Shown: piece by piece, positions 24,001 to 31,983 of the stretch
Position numbering within the stretch: position 1 is the first letter of the stretch
Layout of the letters: each line of letters starts with the position of its first letter
Origin: Saccharothrix syringae
GTDB taxonomy: Bacteria > Actinomycetota > Actinomycetes > Mycobacteriales > Pseudonocardiaceae
DNA length: 64,000 nt
NCBI RefSeq assembly: GCF_009498035.1
Contig: NZ_CP034550.1
Location: 7,936,001-8,000,000, forward strand
Reading direction: 5' to 3'
The notes under the pieces: model-generated
What the model was told of the DNA's origin: nothing
The model's input: only the letters and a program-made list of their open reading frames with translations
Database searches by the model: none
Position numbers and translations under genes: made by a program

Positions 24001-26448
24001 CTCCAGGAACCGGGTCACGCCCTGCTGCGCCAACGCCGTCACGCCGTCGTGGAACCGCACCGCCTGCCGCACGTGCCGCACCCAGTAGTCGGCGGCGGCG
24101 ATCTCCTCGCCCGCGGGCCGACCGGTCACAGTGGACACCAGGGCCGTCTGCGGGGCCTGGAAGGCGATTCCCGAGACGACCGCCCGGAAGTCCTCCAGCA
24201 TCGGCTCCATCAGCGGCGAGTGGAACGCGTGCGACACGCGCAAACGCTTGGTGCGCCGCCCCTCGAACTTCACCGCGATCTCGTCCACCGCGGCCGCGTC
24301 ACCGGAGACCACCACGGCATTCGGGCCATTGACCGCCGCGAGCCCGACCCGGGCGTCCAGCAGCGGCAGGACTTCTTCCTCGGTGGCCTCCACCGCGAGC
24401 ATCGCACCACCGGCCGGCAGCGCCTGCATCAACCGACCCCGGGCCTCCACCAAGCGGCACGCATCCGCCAGCGAGAACACCCCGGCCACGTGCGCCGCCG
24501 CGATCTCACCGATCGAGTGACCCGCGACGAAGTCCGGCTTGATCCCCCAGGACTCCAGCAGCCGGAACAACGCCACCTCGAACGCGAACAACGCCGGCTG
24601 ACTGTTACCCGTCTGGTTCAACAACTCCTGGTCATCACCGAACACCACGTCCGCCAGCGGCAGCTCGAAGTGCCCGCACACCTCGTCGAACACCTCCCGG
24701 AACACCGGGAACGCCGCCCGCAACTCGCGGCCCATGCCCACCCGCTGCGAACCCTGACCGGTGAACAGGAACGCCGTGGCACCCGCCTTCACCTCGCCGC
24801 GCACCACGCCCGGCGCGCCGTCGGCCAGCCCGGCGGCCAGCTCGTCGGCGGTCCGGCCGACGACCGCGAGCCGGTGCTCGAAGTGGGCGCGGGAGGTCGC
24901 CAGCGAGTAGGCGACGTCGAGCGCGTTCTCCCCGGCCACCGCGCGCAGGCGCCGCACCTGGGCGGCCAGCGCCTCCGGGGTCTTGCCGGTGACCAGCCAC
25001 GGCACCACGTCGGTCTCGACGACCGGCGCGGTCTCCCCGGTGGGCTCCCCGGCCTCCTCGGGCTCCTCCGCCGGCGCCTGCTCCAGCACCACGTGCGAGT
25101 TGGTGCCGCTGATGCCGAACGACGACACCGCCGCGCGGCGCGGGCGGCCGGTCTCCGGCCACGGCACGGCCTCGGTGGGCAGCACGACTGCGCCCGCGCT
25201 CCAGTCCACGTGCGAGGTGGGCGCGTCCACGTGCAGGGTCTTGGGCACGACCCCGTGCCGCATGGCCATGATCGCCTTGATCACGCCCGCGACGCCGGCC
25301 GCGGCCTGGGTGTGGCCGAAGTTGGACTTGATCGACCCCAGCAGCAGCGGGTGCTCCCGGTCCTGGCCGTAGGTGGCGATGACGGCCTGCGCCTCGATCG
25401 GGTCACCCAGCCGGGTGCCGGTGCCGTGCGCCTCGACCACGTCGACGTGCTCGGTGGACAGGCCCGCGTTGGCCAGCGCGGCGCGGATGACCCGCTGCTG
25501 CGACGGCCCGTTCGGGGCGGTCATGCCGCTGGAGGCGCCGTCCTGGTTGACCGCGGTGCCCTTGACCACGGCCAGCACGCGGTGGCCGTTGCGGCGCGCG
25601 TCGGACAGCCGCTCGACCACGATCACCGCGGCGCCCTCGGACCAGCCGGTGCCGTCGGCGGCCTCGGCGAACGGCTTGCAGCGGCCGTCCGGGGACAGGC
25701 CGCGCTGCCGGGAGAAGTCCACGAACGTCTCGGGCGAGGACATCACGGTCACGCCGCCGGCCAGCGCCAGCGAGCACTCGCCGCGGCGCAGCGCCTGCAC
25801 GGCCAGGTGCAGGGCGACCAGCGACGAGGAGCAGGCGGTGTCGACGGTGACCGCCGGGCCCTCCAGCCCGAAGGCGTAGGCGACGCGGCCGGAGAACACG
25901 CTGCCCGCGTTGCCGTTGCCGATGAAGCCCTCCAGCTCCTCGGGCACGACGGGCACGCGCGACGAGTACTCGTGGTACATCAGGCCGGCGTAGACGCCCG
26001 TGCGGCTGCCCTTGAGCGAGGTGGGGTCGATGCCCGCGTGCTCGAACGCCTCCCAGGACACCTCCAGCAGCAGCCGCTGCTGCGGGTCCATGGCCACGGC
26101 CTCGCGCGGGCTGATGCCGAAGAACGCGGCGTCGAACTCGGCCGCGTCGTGCAGGAACCCGCCCTCGCGGGTGTAGCTGTGGCCGCGCCGGTCGGGGTCG
26201 GGGTCGTAGAGGGCGTCGAGGTCCCAGTCGCGGTCGGTGGGGAACGGCGTCACCGCGTCCACGCCACCGGCCACCAGCTCCCACAGCCCGTCGGGGTCGG
26301 TGACCCCGCCGGGGAAGCGGCAGCCGATGCCGACGACCGCGATCGGGTCGTTGTCCCGGCGCTCGGCCTCGCGCAACCTGCGGCGTGCTTCACGCAGGTC
26401 CGCGGTCGCCCGCTTCAGGTAAGCCAGGAGCTTTTCCTCGTTTCCCAC
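21001..26448 (-). CDS. Modular type I polyketide synthase, KS-AT(malonyl)-DH-KR-ACP
   Basis: First PKS gene of the visible operon, about 1,815 residues. GTG 26448 ([13 protein letters not shown]) is taken as start because GGGAGG lies 5-6 nt upstream and the protein then begins with a typical docking coiled coil. Domains: KS (Cys about 206, DTACSSS), AT (GHSIGE Ser about 645, HAFH, malonyl-CoA), DH ([11 protein letters not shown], His about 940), KR (GGTGGLG near 1393), ACP (Ser about 1700, GFDSL) and a C-terminal acidic docking segment ending in DNELGI. The KR lacks the A-type Trp and reads VADN where B-type enzymes usually have LDD; a B-type outcome followed by dehydration is the simplest reading. 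The N-terminal docking domain shows that it receives a chain from another PKS protein, so it is not the loading module. It is followed after 59 bp by the bimodular gene. Confidence 0.95.
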   Translation of the reverse strand: MGNEEKLLAYLKRATADLREARRRLREAERRDNDPIAVVGIGCRFPGGVTDPDGLWELVAGGVDAVTPFPTDRDWDLDALYDPDPDRRGHSYTREGGFLHDAAEFDAAFFGISPREAVAMDPQQRLLLEVSWEAFEHAGIDPTSLKGSRTGVYAGLMYHEYSSRVPVVPEELEGFIGNGNAGSVFSGRVAYAFGLEGPAVTVDTACSSSLVALHLAVQALRRGECSLALAGGVTVMSSPETFVDFSRQRGLSPDGRCKPFAEAADGTGWSEGAAVIVVERLSDARRNGHRVLAVVKGTAVNQDGASSGMTAPNGPSQQRVIRAALANAGLSTEHVDVVEAHGTGTRLGDPIEAQAVIATYGQDREHPLLLGSIKSNFGHTQAAAGVAGVIKAIMAMRHGVVPKTLHVDAPTSHVDWSAGAVVLPTEAVPWPETGRPRRAAVSSFGISGTNSHVVLEQAPAEEPEEAGEPTGETAPVVETDVVPWLVTGKTPEALAAQVRRLRAVAGENALDVAYSLATSRAHFEHRLAVVGRTADELAAGLADGAPGVVRGEVKAGATAFLFTGQGSQRVGMGRELRAAFPVFREVFDEVCGHFELPLADVVFGDDQELLNQTGNSQPALFAFEVALFRLLESWGIKPDFVAGHSIGEIAAAHVAGVFSLADACRLVEARGRLMQALPAGGAMLAVEATEEEVLPLLDARVGLAAVNGPNAVVVSGDAAAVDEIAVKFEGRRTKRLRVSHAFHSPLMEPMLEDFRAVVSGIAFQAPQTALVSTVTGRPAGEEIAAADYWVRHVRQAVRFHDGVTALAQQGVTRFLEVGPDGVLTGMADVDGVRVATQRRDRDEVVTLTTAVAQAFAHGVAVDWAAFFAGRGARRVDLPTYAFQHRRYWLESAGPAGDAGSFGLLPGGHPMLSAVVETPTTGGVVLTGRLAHNTHGWLADHAVHGTVLVPGTGLVELAVRAGDQVGCDLLEELTLEAPLLLPEQGALALRVTAEGPDASGRRALAIHSRPEGAHPDEEWTRHASGLLGTAGDGEPERLAAWPPEGAEAVDLDGFYERLADAGYGYGEVFRGLRSLWKRGEGELFASAALPEAAHADAARFGLHPALLDAALHANLADGSAERTPLPFAWNGVRLHATGATELRIHIRPTGQDKLTVAVADGRGEPVATIDELVARSVTAEQLGAANRGHHESLFRLRWTPAATGAAPVPTGDGWAVLGPDAVVAATPYPDLAALRAALDAGVAAPGVVLAPVTPNDPAAVTAGAVDVPAEVRSATHAALRLLTGWLADERLAGSRLVLVTRGAVPTGDGAGHDLTRAPLWGLLRAAQAENPDRFTVVDVEPGNEDLLPAAIASGEPEVALRGGGVLVPRLHRVVVAEGQGAPWRPDGTVLITGGTGGLGGLLARHLVTAHGVRHLLLTSRRGPDAPGAAELAAELEAAGADVAVVACDTADGEAVEKLLAGVPAAHPLTAVVHAAGVADNALLADLTPEQVDTVLRAKVDAAWHLHRLTGDLAAFVLFSSSAAVVAGAGQANYATANAFLDALAEHRRAAGLPATSLAYGLWAESSGMAGHLDEADLRRMDRLGMPAMSPAEGLALFDAALTLDEAALVPVRVDTAALRARTDALPPVLRGLVRVPSRRAAAAATGADARPLADRLAGLPAVEREQLVLDLVRTHAAAVLGHGGVDEVTPTKAFKDLGFDSLAAVELRNLLGTATGLRLPATLVFDHPSPDVLAKALLAELVGEEDQARAVLAEVDRLEAALETVAGDDVARVTARLEALLRTWHDVHGRDDDDDRDLGAATDEELFEVLDNELGI

Positions 26449-26596
26449 GCACGCCTCCCGGGGCCGTTCCACTTCGCGGTCAAACCGATCAGGTGCCTGT
26501 GCCCGACCGGCGGGGCCACGCCCGCCGCGTCGTCCTCGACGATGGGGTTTGCGCACGTCCTGGGCTCGCGCGGGAACACCGGGGGCTCTTTTCCAC

Positions 26597-26650
26597 CGGA
26601 ATTCCCGCATCACCGCGGAAGCGCGCAACACCTCAGTCGGGAATTCCCGA
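26597..26650. promoter_or_regulatory. Two GGGAATTCCC-type palindromes upstream of the PKS operon
   Basis: A perfect 14-bp palindrome TCGGGAATTCCCGA lies at 26637-26650, about 190 bp upstream of the first PKS start. A second, imperfect copy (CCGGAATTCCCG) lies at 26597-26608. The core matches GGGAWWTCCC, the centre of the published PimM site CTVGGGAWWTCCCBAG recognised by PAS-LuxR regulators of polyene macrolide clusters; at 26636-26651 only the outermost bases differ from it. That the operon is controlled by such a regulator is inferred; no regulator of this family is encoded in the window. Confidence 0.55.
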
Positions 26651-26695
26651 CCCGTTTTTCCCAGGATGACGCTACGGAGATCCGGACACCGCGGC

Positions 26696-26752
26696 CAACC
26701 CCTAGGGGGCCCTTACCCGGCCCCTAGCGGACGGGGTGCCCCGGGTTGCCCC
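26696..26752 (-). promoter_or_regulatory. CTAGGGGTTG / GGGGCAACC promoter block of the PKS operon
   Basis: On the minus strand this stretch carries GGGGCAACC (26752-26744) and, further toward the PKS, CTAGGGGTTG (26705-26696), the latter inside a perfect CCCCTAGGGG palindrome (26699-26708). The same two strings in the same order and orientation precede the carboxyltransferase gene at 29412-29450. Function is inferred only from this recurrence. Confidence 0.35.
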
Positions 26753-26808
26753 GGAACACCCTCCGACCACGGAAAACCCCACCCGCCCCCTCTTTTCCCG
26801 CGAACGCC

Positions 26809-26844
26809 GGAGCCCGGCCGCACAGGGGTGTGCGACCGGGCTCC
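26809..26844 (-). terminator. Long hairpin downstream of the MFS gene
   Basis: GGAGCCCGG at 26809-26817 pairs with CCGGGCTCC at 26836-26844. Inside it, CGCACA (26819-26824) pairs with TGTGCG (26829-26834) around a GGGG loop. The result is a nearly continuous stem with one mismatched pair. It lies 24 bp past the MFS stop codon and has no T-run, as is common for actinomycete terminators. The remaining part of the gap between MFS and PKS (26449-26867) holds the PKS control region described separately. Confidence 0.7.
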
Positions 26845-26867
26845 GGGTGGGGTTCGCGCGGGTGGCG

Positions 26868-28487
26868 TCAGGCCGTGCTCCCGGCCTTCTGCTGACCGCT
26901 GTTCTCCTCGCTGCGGACGGGGTCGGGGTCGGCCGCGTCGGCCGCCTCGTCCGGCGCGCCCTGCGGCGGCGGGGTCGGGCGGGGCACCCGGCGCAGCAGC
27001 GCGACCGCCACCACCGCGGTGAGCAGCAGCACGCCGGACACCGTGTACGCCGCCACGTGCAGCTCGTCGGTGAACGCGGTCTTCGCGGCCAGTCGCAGGG
27101 CGTTCCCGGCGCCCTCGGACAGCCCCTTGGCGGCCTCGATGGCCGCGCCGAGCGTCTCCCGCGCGGTGTCCAGCGCGGCGGCGGGCACCCCGGCGGGCGG
27201 GGTGTCGGTCAGCTGCGAGCGGTACACGAACGCGCCGACGCTGCCCAGCACGGCCACGCCCAGGGCGCTGCCGAACTGGCTGCCGGTCTCGGACAGGCCC
27301 GCGGCGGCGCCCGCCCGCTCCTGCGGCGCGGTGGTGACGACGAGCTCGGCGGTCAGCGTGAGCGCCATCGCCATGCCCATGGTGGCCAGCATCTGGCCCG
27401 CCACGACCTGGAACAGGCCGTTCTCGACGCCCACCTGCGACATCAGCAGGAAGCCGCAGGTGCCGATGACCAGGCCGACGGCGATCGCGCCGCCGTGGCG
27501 CAGCTTCGGGGTGAGCACCGGGGCCAGCACCGCCGCGCCGATCGCCGCGGTGAACGCCTGCGGCAGCGACCACAGGCCCGCCACGAACGGGTCGAGCCCC
27601 AGCACCAGCTGGAGGTACTGGGCGGTGAAGAACATGAAGCCGACCAGCGCGAAGTTCGCCAGCACGTTGGTGAACAGGGCGGCGGAGAACGCGGCCTTGC
27701 CGAACAGCCGCACGTCCACCATCGGGTCGTCCAGGCCGCGCTGGCGCACGATGAACAGCGGCAGGAACAGCAGCCCCACCACGACCGCGGCCAGCGGCTG
27801 CCAGCCGAAGCCCTGCTCGGCGAACTCCTTGATGCCCCACACCGCGGGCAGCACGCTCGCGAACAGCAGGATGGAGCTGACGATGTCGAACCTGCCCGCC
27901 TGCGGGTTGCGGTACTCCGGCAGCAGCAGCGGCGACGCCACCACCAGCACCAGCATGATCGGCACGTTGATCAGGAACACCACGCCCCAGTTGAACGTCT
28001 GGAGCAGCACGCCGCCGAGCAGCAGGCCGATGGCGCCACCCGCGGAGAAGCCGGCCGACCACAGGCCGATCGCGGCCCGCCGCTGCTGCTCGTCCTGGAA
28101 CATGGTGCGGATCAACGACATGGTCGACGGCATCAGCGTCGCACCCGCCGCGCCCATGAGCGCGCGCGAGGCGATCAGCATCTCGGCGCTGCCGGCGTAG
28201 GCGCTGACGGCCGAGGCGATGCCGAAGGCCGCCGCACCGATGATCAGCAGCTTGCGGCGGCCGATGCGGTCCCCGAGCGTGCCCATCGGGATCAGCAGAC
28301 CCGCGAGCACGAACGCGTAGATGTCGGTGATCCACAGCAGTTGGCTGCTGGACGGCTGCAGCGTTTCGCTGATGCGCGGCAGCGCGTAGGACAGCACGGT
28401 CATGTCCATGCTGATGATGAGCGTGACGAGGACGAGGACGGCCAGCCCCCACCACTCCCGCTTCCCGGCACGTTGGGCTGGAGTCAT
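26868..28487 (-). CDS. MFS drug exporter, DHA2-like (14-TMS family)
   Basis: An inner-membrane proton-coupled exporter of about 539 residues, the usual size for DHA2 multidrug antiporters. The N-terminus has a hydrophobic helix with the family motif SMDMTVLSYALPRI, then GTLGDRIGRRKLL, the MFS loop 2-3 signature. Many hydrophobic segments follow, and the tail is hydrophilic and charged (about the last 40 residues). ATG 28487 is chosen; a GTG two codons upstream (28493) is equally possible. Neither has a clear ribosome binding site, so a very short leader is likely. It is divergent from a TetR regulator with a palindrome between them, the usual arrangement for an export pump repressed by its neighbour. 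Its position beside the PKS suggests export of, or self-resistance to, the polyketide; the substrate is not determinable. Confidence 0.9.
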   Translation of the reverse strand: MTPAQRAGKREWWGLAVLVLVTLIISMDMTVLSYALPRISETLQPSSSQLLWITDIYAFVLAGLLIPMGTLGDRIGRRKLLIIGAAAFGIASAVSAYAGSAEMLIASRALMGAAGATLMPSTMSLIRTMFQDEQQRRAAIGLWSAGFSAGGAIGLLLGGVLLQTFNWGVVFLINVPIMLVLVVASPLLLPEYRNPQAGRFDIVSSILLFASVLPAVWGIKEFAEQGFGWQPLAAVVVGLLFLPLFIVRQRGLDDPMVDVRLFGKAAFSAALFTNVLANFALVGFMFFTAQYLQLVLGLDPFVAGLWSLPQAFTAAIGAAVLAPVLTPKLRHGGAIAVGLVIGTCGFLLMSQVGVENGLFQVVAGQMLATMGMAMALTLTAELVVTTAPQERAGAAAGLSETGSQFGSALGVAVLGSVGAFVYRSQLTDTPPAGVPAAALDTARETLGAAIEAAKGLSEGAGNALRLAAKTAFTDELHVAAYTVSGVLLLTAVVAVALLRRVPRPTPPPQGAPDEAADAADPDPVRSEENSGQQKAGSTA

Positions 28488-28509
28488 GTGCACGACGCTA
28501 CACCCGATC

Positions 28510-28523
28510 TATACGCTTGTATA
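28510..28523. promoter_or_regulatory. Probable TetR operator between MFS and tetR genes
   Basis: The inverted repeat TATAC-GCTT-GTATA lies midway between the divergent starts, 22 bp from the MFS start and 45 bp from the regulator start. A TATAGA-like -10 for the MFS gene overlaps it on the minus strand, so binding would block transcription. This AT-rich palindrome stands out in the GC-rich surroundings. Assignment to the adjacent TetR protein is inference. Confidence 0.6.
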
Positions 28524-28568
28524 TGACGACTGTATGAAAACACTGTCCCGATCCGGTAGGGTCACGAC

Positions 28569-29273
28569 GTGGGCCATCGAGAACAGCTCCTCGCCGGAGC
28601 CAGGAAATGCCTGTACGAACGCGGGTACTCGAACACGACGGCGCGGGACATCGTCGCCGCGTCGAACACCAACCTGGCCTCGATCGGCTACCACTTCGGG
28701 TCCAAGGAGGCGCTGCTCAGCGCGGCGCTGCTGGAGGCGTTCCAGGAGTGGGGCGCCGAGCTGGACCGGGTCATGACCGCCGCGGGCGCCGACCAGACCG
28801 CGGCCGGGCGCCTGGAGACCATGTGGAGCGGGGTGCTGGAGTCCTTCAGCAGCCACCGGCCGCTGTGGGTGGCGGGCATCGAGGCGTTCTCCCTGGCCGA
28901 GCGCATGCCCGACCTGCGGGAGAAGCTGGCGACCGCCTACCAGCACGCGCGCCCGTCGCTGGGCGCGCTGGCCCTGCCCGACGAGGCGCCCGACCACCCG
29001 ACGCGCCTGGCGGCGGGCTCGTTCCTGCTGGCCGTGATGACCGGCCTGACCGTGCAGAACCTGCTCGACCCCGACGCCGCGCCCACCGCGGGCGACCTGC
29101 TGTCGGCCGTGCGGGCGATCGCCGAGCGGGTCGGGCCGACGCCCGAGGACGGCACCCCGAGCGGGGACGGCACCCCGGCCGGGAACGGCGCCGCACCACG
29201 CGTGAACGGCGTCGCGACCACCGAGCCCGACCCCGAGCCCGACCCGGAGGCCGGCGCCGGGGCGCACCCCTGA
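28569..29273 (+). CDS. TetR/AcrR-family transcriptional regulator
   Basis: A 234-residue regulator starting at GTG 28569 with GGTAGGG upstream. The N-terminal helix-turn-helix is clear: RGYSNTTARDIVAASNTNLASIGYHFGSKEAL (about residues 18-49) matches the TetR family pattern in which a G-Y-H/Y-F motif ends the recognition helix. The remainder is the ligand-binding domain. The last roughly 45 residues are low-complexity, rich in Gly, Pro, Asp and Glu (DGTPSGDGTPAGNG, then EPDPEPDPEAG), and are unlikely to be folded. It is divergent from the MFS exporter and probably represses it and itself through the palindrome between them, with the pathway product or a precursor as the likely inducer. Confidence 0.92.
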   Translation: MGHREQLLAGARKCLYERGYSNTTARDIVAASNTNLASIGYHFGSKEALLSAALLEAFQEWGAELDRVMTAAGADQTAAGRLETMWSGVLESFSSHRPLWVAGIEAFSLAERMPDLREKLATAYQHARPSLGALALPDEAPDHPTRLAAGSFLLAVMTGLTVQNLLDPDAAPTAGDLLSAVRAIAERVGPTPEDGTPSGDGTPAGNGAAPRVNGVATTEPDPEPDPEAGAGAHP

Positions 29274-29336
29274 GCCGGTAGTCGGTGGAGCGGTCGGTCC
29301 CGCGGGCACCGCACCCTCCTCCTGCTCGCTCCCGGT

Positions 29337-29356
29337 CCGGCGGGAATTCCCGCCGG
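29337..29356. promoter_or_regulatory. 20-bp perfect palindrome upstream of the carboxyltransferase operon
   Basis: CCGGCGGGAATTCCCGCCGG is a perfect palindrome about 160 bp upstream of the carboxyltransferase start. It shares its CGGGAATTCCCG centre with the palindrome in front of the PKS operon. It fits the GGGAWWTCCC core known for PAS-LuxR activators, although the flanks differ from the published consensus. Shared control of the two operons is inferred. Confidence 0.55.
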
Positions 29357-29411
29357 GTGAACCCTCGTGCCCGCGCGCACGTCCCGTCCACCCCCTGCGG
29401 GGGTGGGCAGG

Positions 29412-29450
29412 GGGGCAACCGAGGAATGCCCAGGGGGGCACTAGGGGTTG
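29412..29450 (+). promoter_or_regulatory. GGGGCAACC / CTAGGGGTTG block before the carboxyltransferase gene
   Basis: GGGGCAACC at 29412-29420 and CTAGGGGTTG at 29441-29450 repeat the two strings seen upstream of the PKS operon, in the same order relative to transcription. The second ends 64 bp before the start codon, a plausible position for a promoter-proximal activator site. Confidence 0.35.
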
Positions 29451-29514
29451 TCGAGCGGTGCTCGGCACCGGCACTTTCGGTACACCGTCCCGCTCGCACA
29501 GCCGAGGAGAGCGC

Positions 29515-30939
29515 ATGTCCGTCCTGGCCGCCGACGCGTCGGTCGAGTCGCCCGAACCGCTCGACCCGCGTGACCCGATGGTCCGGCTGGGGAACCTGCT
29601 CGACCCAGCGTCCCTGGTGCCCCTGCACGAGCAGGACGGCAGCGGGGTCCGCGCGGTGCGCGGTCGCGTCAACGGTTCTCCCGTGCTGGCCTACTGCACC
29701 GACGCCACCATGATGGGCGGCGCCATGGGCTGGTCCGGCGCCCAGCGCGTCGTGGAGGCCATCGAAGCCGCCGTGCGCGACCGGGTGCCGGTCGTCGGCC
29801 TGTGGCACTCCGGCGGCGCGAAGCTCGCCGACGGCGTGGAGTCCATGGACGGCGTCGGCCGGATGTTCGCCGCGATGACCCGCGCCTCCGGCCGGGTGCC
29901 GCAGATCTCGGTGATCCTCGGCCCGGCCGCGGGCGCCGCCGCGTACGGCCCCGCGCTGACCGACATCGTCGTGATGGCCGAGGGCGGCCGGGTATTCGTC
30001 ACCGGTCCCGAGGTCGTCCGCAGCGTCACCGGCGAGCAGATCGACATGGAGGGCCTGGGCGGCATCGAGGCGCACGGCCGCAAGTCCGGCGTGGTGCACG
30101 TGACCACGGCGTCCGAGGACGAGGCGCTGCGCAAGGCCCGCAACCTGGTGGACTTCTTCACCCGCCCCGGCCTGCTCGACCTCGCGGCCGCCGACGACGA
30201 CCGCGACCCGAGCAGCTGGCTGCCCCCGTCACCGCGGCGCGCCTACGACGTCAAGCCGCTCGTGCAGGACGTGCTCGACCCGGGCACGTTCGAGGAGCTG
30301 CAGGCCAAGTGGGCGCCCAACGTCGTGGTCGGCTTCGGCCGACTGGCCAGGCGCACGGTCGGCGTCATCGCGAACAACCCGCTGCGCAAGGGCGGCTGCC
30401 TGGACTCGCTGTCGGCGGAGAAGGCATCGCGGTTCGTGCGCATGTGCGACGCCTTCGGCGTGCCGCTGGTGGTGCTGGTGGACGTGCCCGGCTACCTGCC
30501 CGGCGTGGGCCAGGAGTGGGGCGGCGTGGTGCGGCGCGGCGCGAAGCTGCTGCACGCCTTCGCCGAGGCGGTCGTCCCGCGCGTCACCCTGATCACCCGC
30601 AAGTCCTACGGCGGCGCCTACATCGCGATGAACTCCCGGTCCCTCGGCGCCAGCGCGGTGTTCGCCTGGCCGGACGCCGAGGTGGCCGTGATGGGCGCCG
30701 AGGCCGCGGTGAAGATCCTGCACCGCAAGAAGCTCGCCGCCGTGCCCGAGGAGGAGCGGGCGGCGCTGCTGGCCGACCTGACCGCCGAGCAGCAGCGGAT
30801 CGCGGGCGGCGTGGACCGGGCGATGGCGCTCGGTGTCGTGGACGAGGTCGTGGCGCCGCGCGGCACCCGCCGCCGGCTGGCCGAGGCGCTGGCCGCCGCG
30901 CAGCCGGGCCGCGGCCACCACGGGAACATCCCGCTGTGA
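29515..30939 (+). CDS. Acyl-CoA carboxylase carboxyltransferase (beta) subunit-like protein
   Basis: A 474-residue carboxyl transferase domain protein starting at ATG 29515 after GAGGAGAG. It has the two-lobed crotonase-like fold of AccD/PccB proteins. The N-terminal lobe carries GWSGAQRVVEAIEAA and HSGGAKLADGVESMDGVGRMF, and GPAAGAAAYGPALTD forms one oxyanion loop. The C-terminal lobe carries VGVIANNP, VDVPGYLPGVGQEWGGVVRRGAKLL and KSYGGAYIAMNSRSLG, classic motifs around the acyl-CoA and biotin sites. Such subunits move the carboxyl group from biotin to acetyl- or propionyl-CoA, giving malonyl- or methylmalonyl-CoA extenders. It is somewhat shorter at the N-terminus than typical PccB (about 520-540 residues). 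No biotin carboxylase alpha subunit is nearby, so it would have to borrow one encoded elsewhere. It overlaps the thioesterase gene by 4 bp (GTGA). Confidence 0.88.
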   Translation: MSVLAADASVESPEPLDPRDPMVRLGNLLDPASLVPLHEQDGSGVRAVRGRVNGSPVLAYCTDATMMGGAMGWSGAQRVVEAIEAAVRDRVPVVGLWHSGGAKLADGVESMDGVGRMFAAMTRASGRVPQISVILGPAAGAAAYGPALTDIVVMAEGGRVFVTGPEVVRSVTGEQIDMEGLGGIEAHGRKSGVVHVTTASEDEALRKARNLVDFFTRPGLLDLAAADDDRDPSSWLPPSPRRAYDVKPLVQDVLDPGTFEELQAKWAPNVVVGFGRLARRTVGVIANNPLRKGGCLDSLSAEKASRFVRMCDAFGVPLVVLVDVPGYLPGVGQEWGGVVRRGAKLLHAFAEAVVPRVTLITRKSYGGAYIAMNSRSLGASAVFAWPDAEVAVMGAEAAVKILHRKKLAAVPEEERAALLADLTAEQQRIAGGVDRAMALGVVDEVVAPRGTRRRLAEALAAAQPGRGHHGNIPL

Positions 30940-31685
30940 CCGCCCCGACCACCACCGGTCCCTGGCTGCGCCGGTTCCAGCCCACCGCGCAGGCCCCGGT
31001 CCGCCTGGTGTGCTTCCCGCACGCGGGCGGCTCGGCGTCCTACTTCGTGCCGCTGGCGAAGGCGCACGCGCCGGGGGTCGACGTGCTGGCCGTGCAGTAC
31101 CCGGGGCGGCAGGACCGCCGCGGCGACCCGGCCGTGCCCTCGATCACGGAACTGGCCGAGCACCTGGTGCCGGAGCTGCTGCCGTGGACCGACCGGCCGT
31201 TCGCGTTCTTCGGGCACAGCATGGGCGCGACCCTGGCGTTCGAGGTCACCCGCAGGCTGGAGGCGCGGGGCGTGGCCCCGGTCCGGCTGTTCGCCTCGGC
31301 GCGGCGCGGGCCGACGACCTTCCGGGGCGACCGGCTGCACCTGCTGGGCGACCAGGCGCTGCTGGCGGAGCTGCAGGCGTTGGGCGGTACGGACTTCCGG
31401 TTGGTGGACCAGGACATCCTGAGCATGGTGCTGCCCGCGCTGCGGGCGGACTACCAGGCCGTCGAGACGTACGAGTTCGCGCCCGGTCCCCGGTTGCGGA
31501 CGCCGATCACGGTGCTGATCGGGGACGCGGACCCCAAGGTGTCCCTGGAGGAGGCGCGGACCTGGGAGCAGCACACCGAGGGCGGGTTCGAGCTGGAGGT
31601 GTTCCCCGGCGGGCACTTCTACCTGACCGAGCACGCGGCGGCGGTGAACGCGCTGATCGCCGACCGCCTGTCCGGGGCTCGCTGA
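30936..31685 (+). CDS. Type II thioesterase (alpha/beta hydrolase, editing TE)
   Basis: A 249-residue free-standing thioesterase translationally coupled to the upstream carboxyltransferase (GTG 30936 overlaps its stop). It shows the family pattern: FPHAGGSASYF oxyanion region (about residues 26-36), GHSMGA with the nucleophilic Ser near residue 94, an Asp in IGDADPKVS, and the catalytic His in FPGGHFYL near residue 228. Type II TEs remove stalled or wrongly primed acyl groups from PKS and NRPS carrier proteins. Sitting beside the PKS and following an extender-supply gene, it most likely edits this assembly line. It is not a chain-releasing TE domain, because it is not fused to a module. Confidence 0.93.
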   Translation: MTAPTTTGPWLRRFQPTAQAPVRLVCFPHAGGSASYFVPLAKAHAPGVDVLAVQYPGRQDRRGDPAVPSITELAEHLVPELLPWTDRPFAFFGHSMGATLAFEVTRRLEARGVAPVRLFASARRGPTTFRGDRLHLLGDQALLAELQALGGTDFRLVDQDILSMVLPALRADYQAVETYEFAPGPRLRTPITVLIGDADPKVSLEEARTWEQHTEGGFELEVFPGGHFYLTEHAAAVNALIADRLSGAR

Positions 31686-31700
31686 CCCGGGGCTCACCGA

Positions 31701-31720
31701 CCCGGGGTTTCGACCCCGGG
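31701..31720 (+). terminator. Hairpin terminator after the thioesterase gene
   Basis: CCCGGGGT (31701-31708) and ACCCCGGG (31713-31720) form an 8-bp perfect stem closed by a TTCG tetraloop, 15 bp past the thioesterase stop. There is no T-run. It probably ends the carboxyltransferase-thioesterase transcript. Confidence 0.65.
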
Positions 31721-31795
31721 ACCCCTGCCCCGGACCGCGGGCCGGGTCGGCGCTGTGGTGGCCGACCCGCCCCGCGGTCCCGTCACCGCGCCTCC

Positions 31796-31915
31796 GACAG
31801 CCTTCCCGACGACCGCCTTCCCGACGACCGCCGTCCCAGCGACAGCCGTCCCAACGACCGCCGTCCCAACGACCGCCGTCCCAACGACCGCCTTCCCAAC
31901 GACAGCCGTCCCAGC
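31796..31915. repeat. Eight tandem copies of a 15-bp repeat
   Basis: Eight consecutive 15-bp units follow the consensus GACCGCCGTCCCAAC, with A or C at position 4, G or T at position 8 and small changes at the end. Degenerate traces continue to about 31950. Because 15 is divisible by three, all frames stay open and read as simple peptides such as TTAVP or VVGTA. The array lies between the convergent thioesterase and PqqD-like genes, and I see no start signal or conserved domain supporting translation. The surrounding gap 31686-31983 otherwise holds only the terminator. Confidence 0.85.
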
Positions 31916-31983
31916 GATCGTCCCTTTCCGACGGCCGCCCTTCCCGACGGCCGCCCCTTGTGCGGCGGCCCCCAGCGGGAACC

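Noticed and set aside
1..26448. Trans-AT polyketide synthase
   Set aside because: Every visible module that is complete has its own integrated AT with GHSIGE/HAFH or GHSQGE/YASH motifs.
189..26727. Long open frames on the plus strand and in other minus frames across the PKS region
   Set aside because: They consist of Arg/Gly/Pro/Ala- or His/Gln-rich sequence without domains and overlap PKS frames that show every catalytic motif; long antisense frames are expected in very GC-rich coding DNA.
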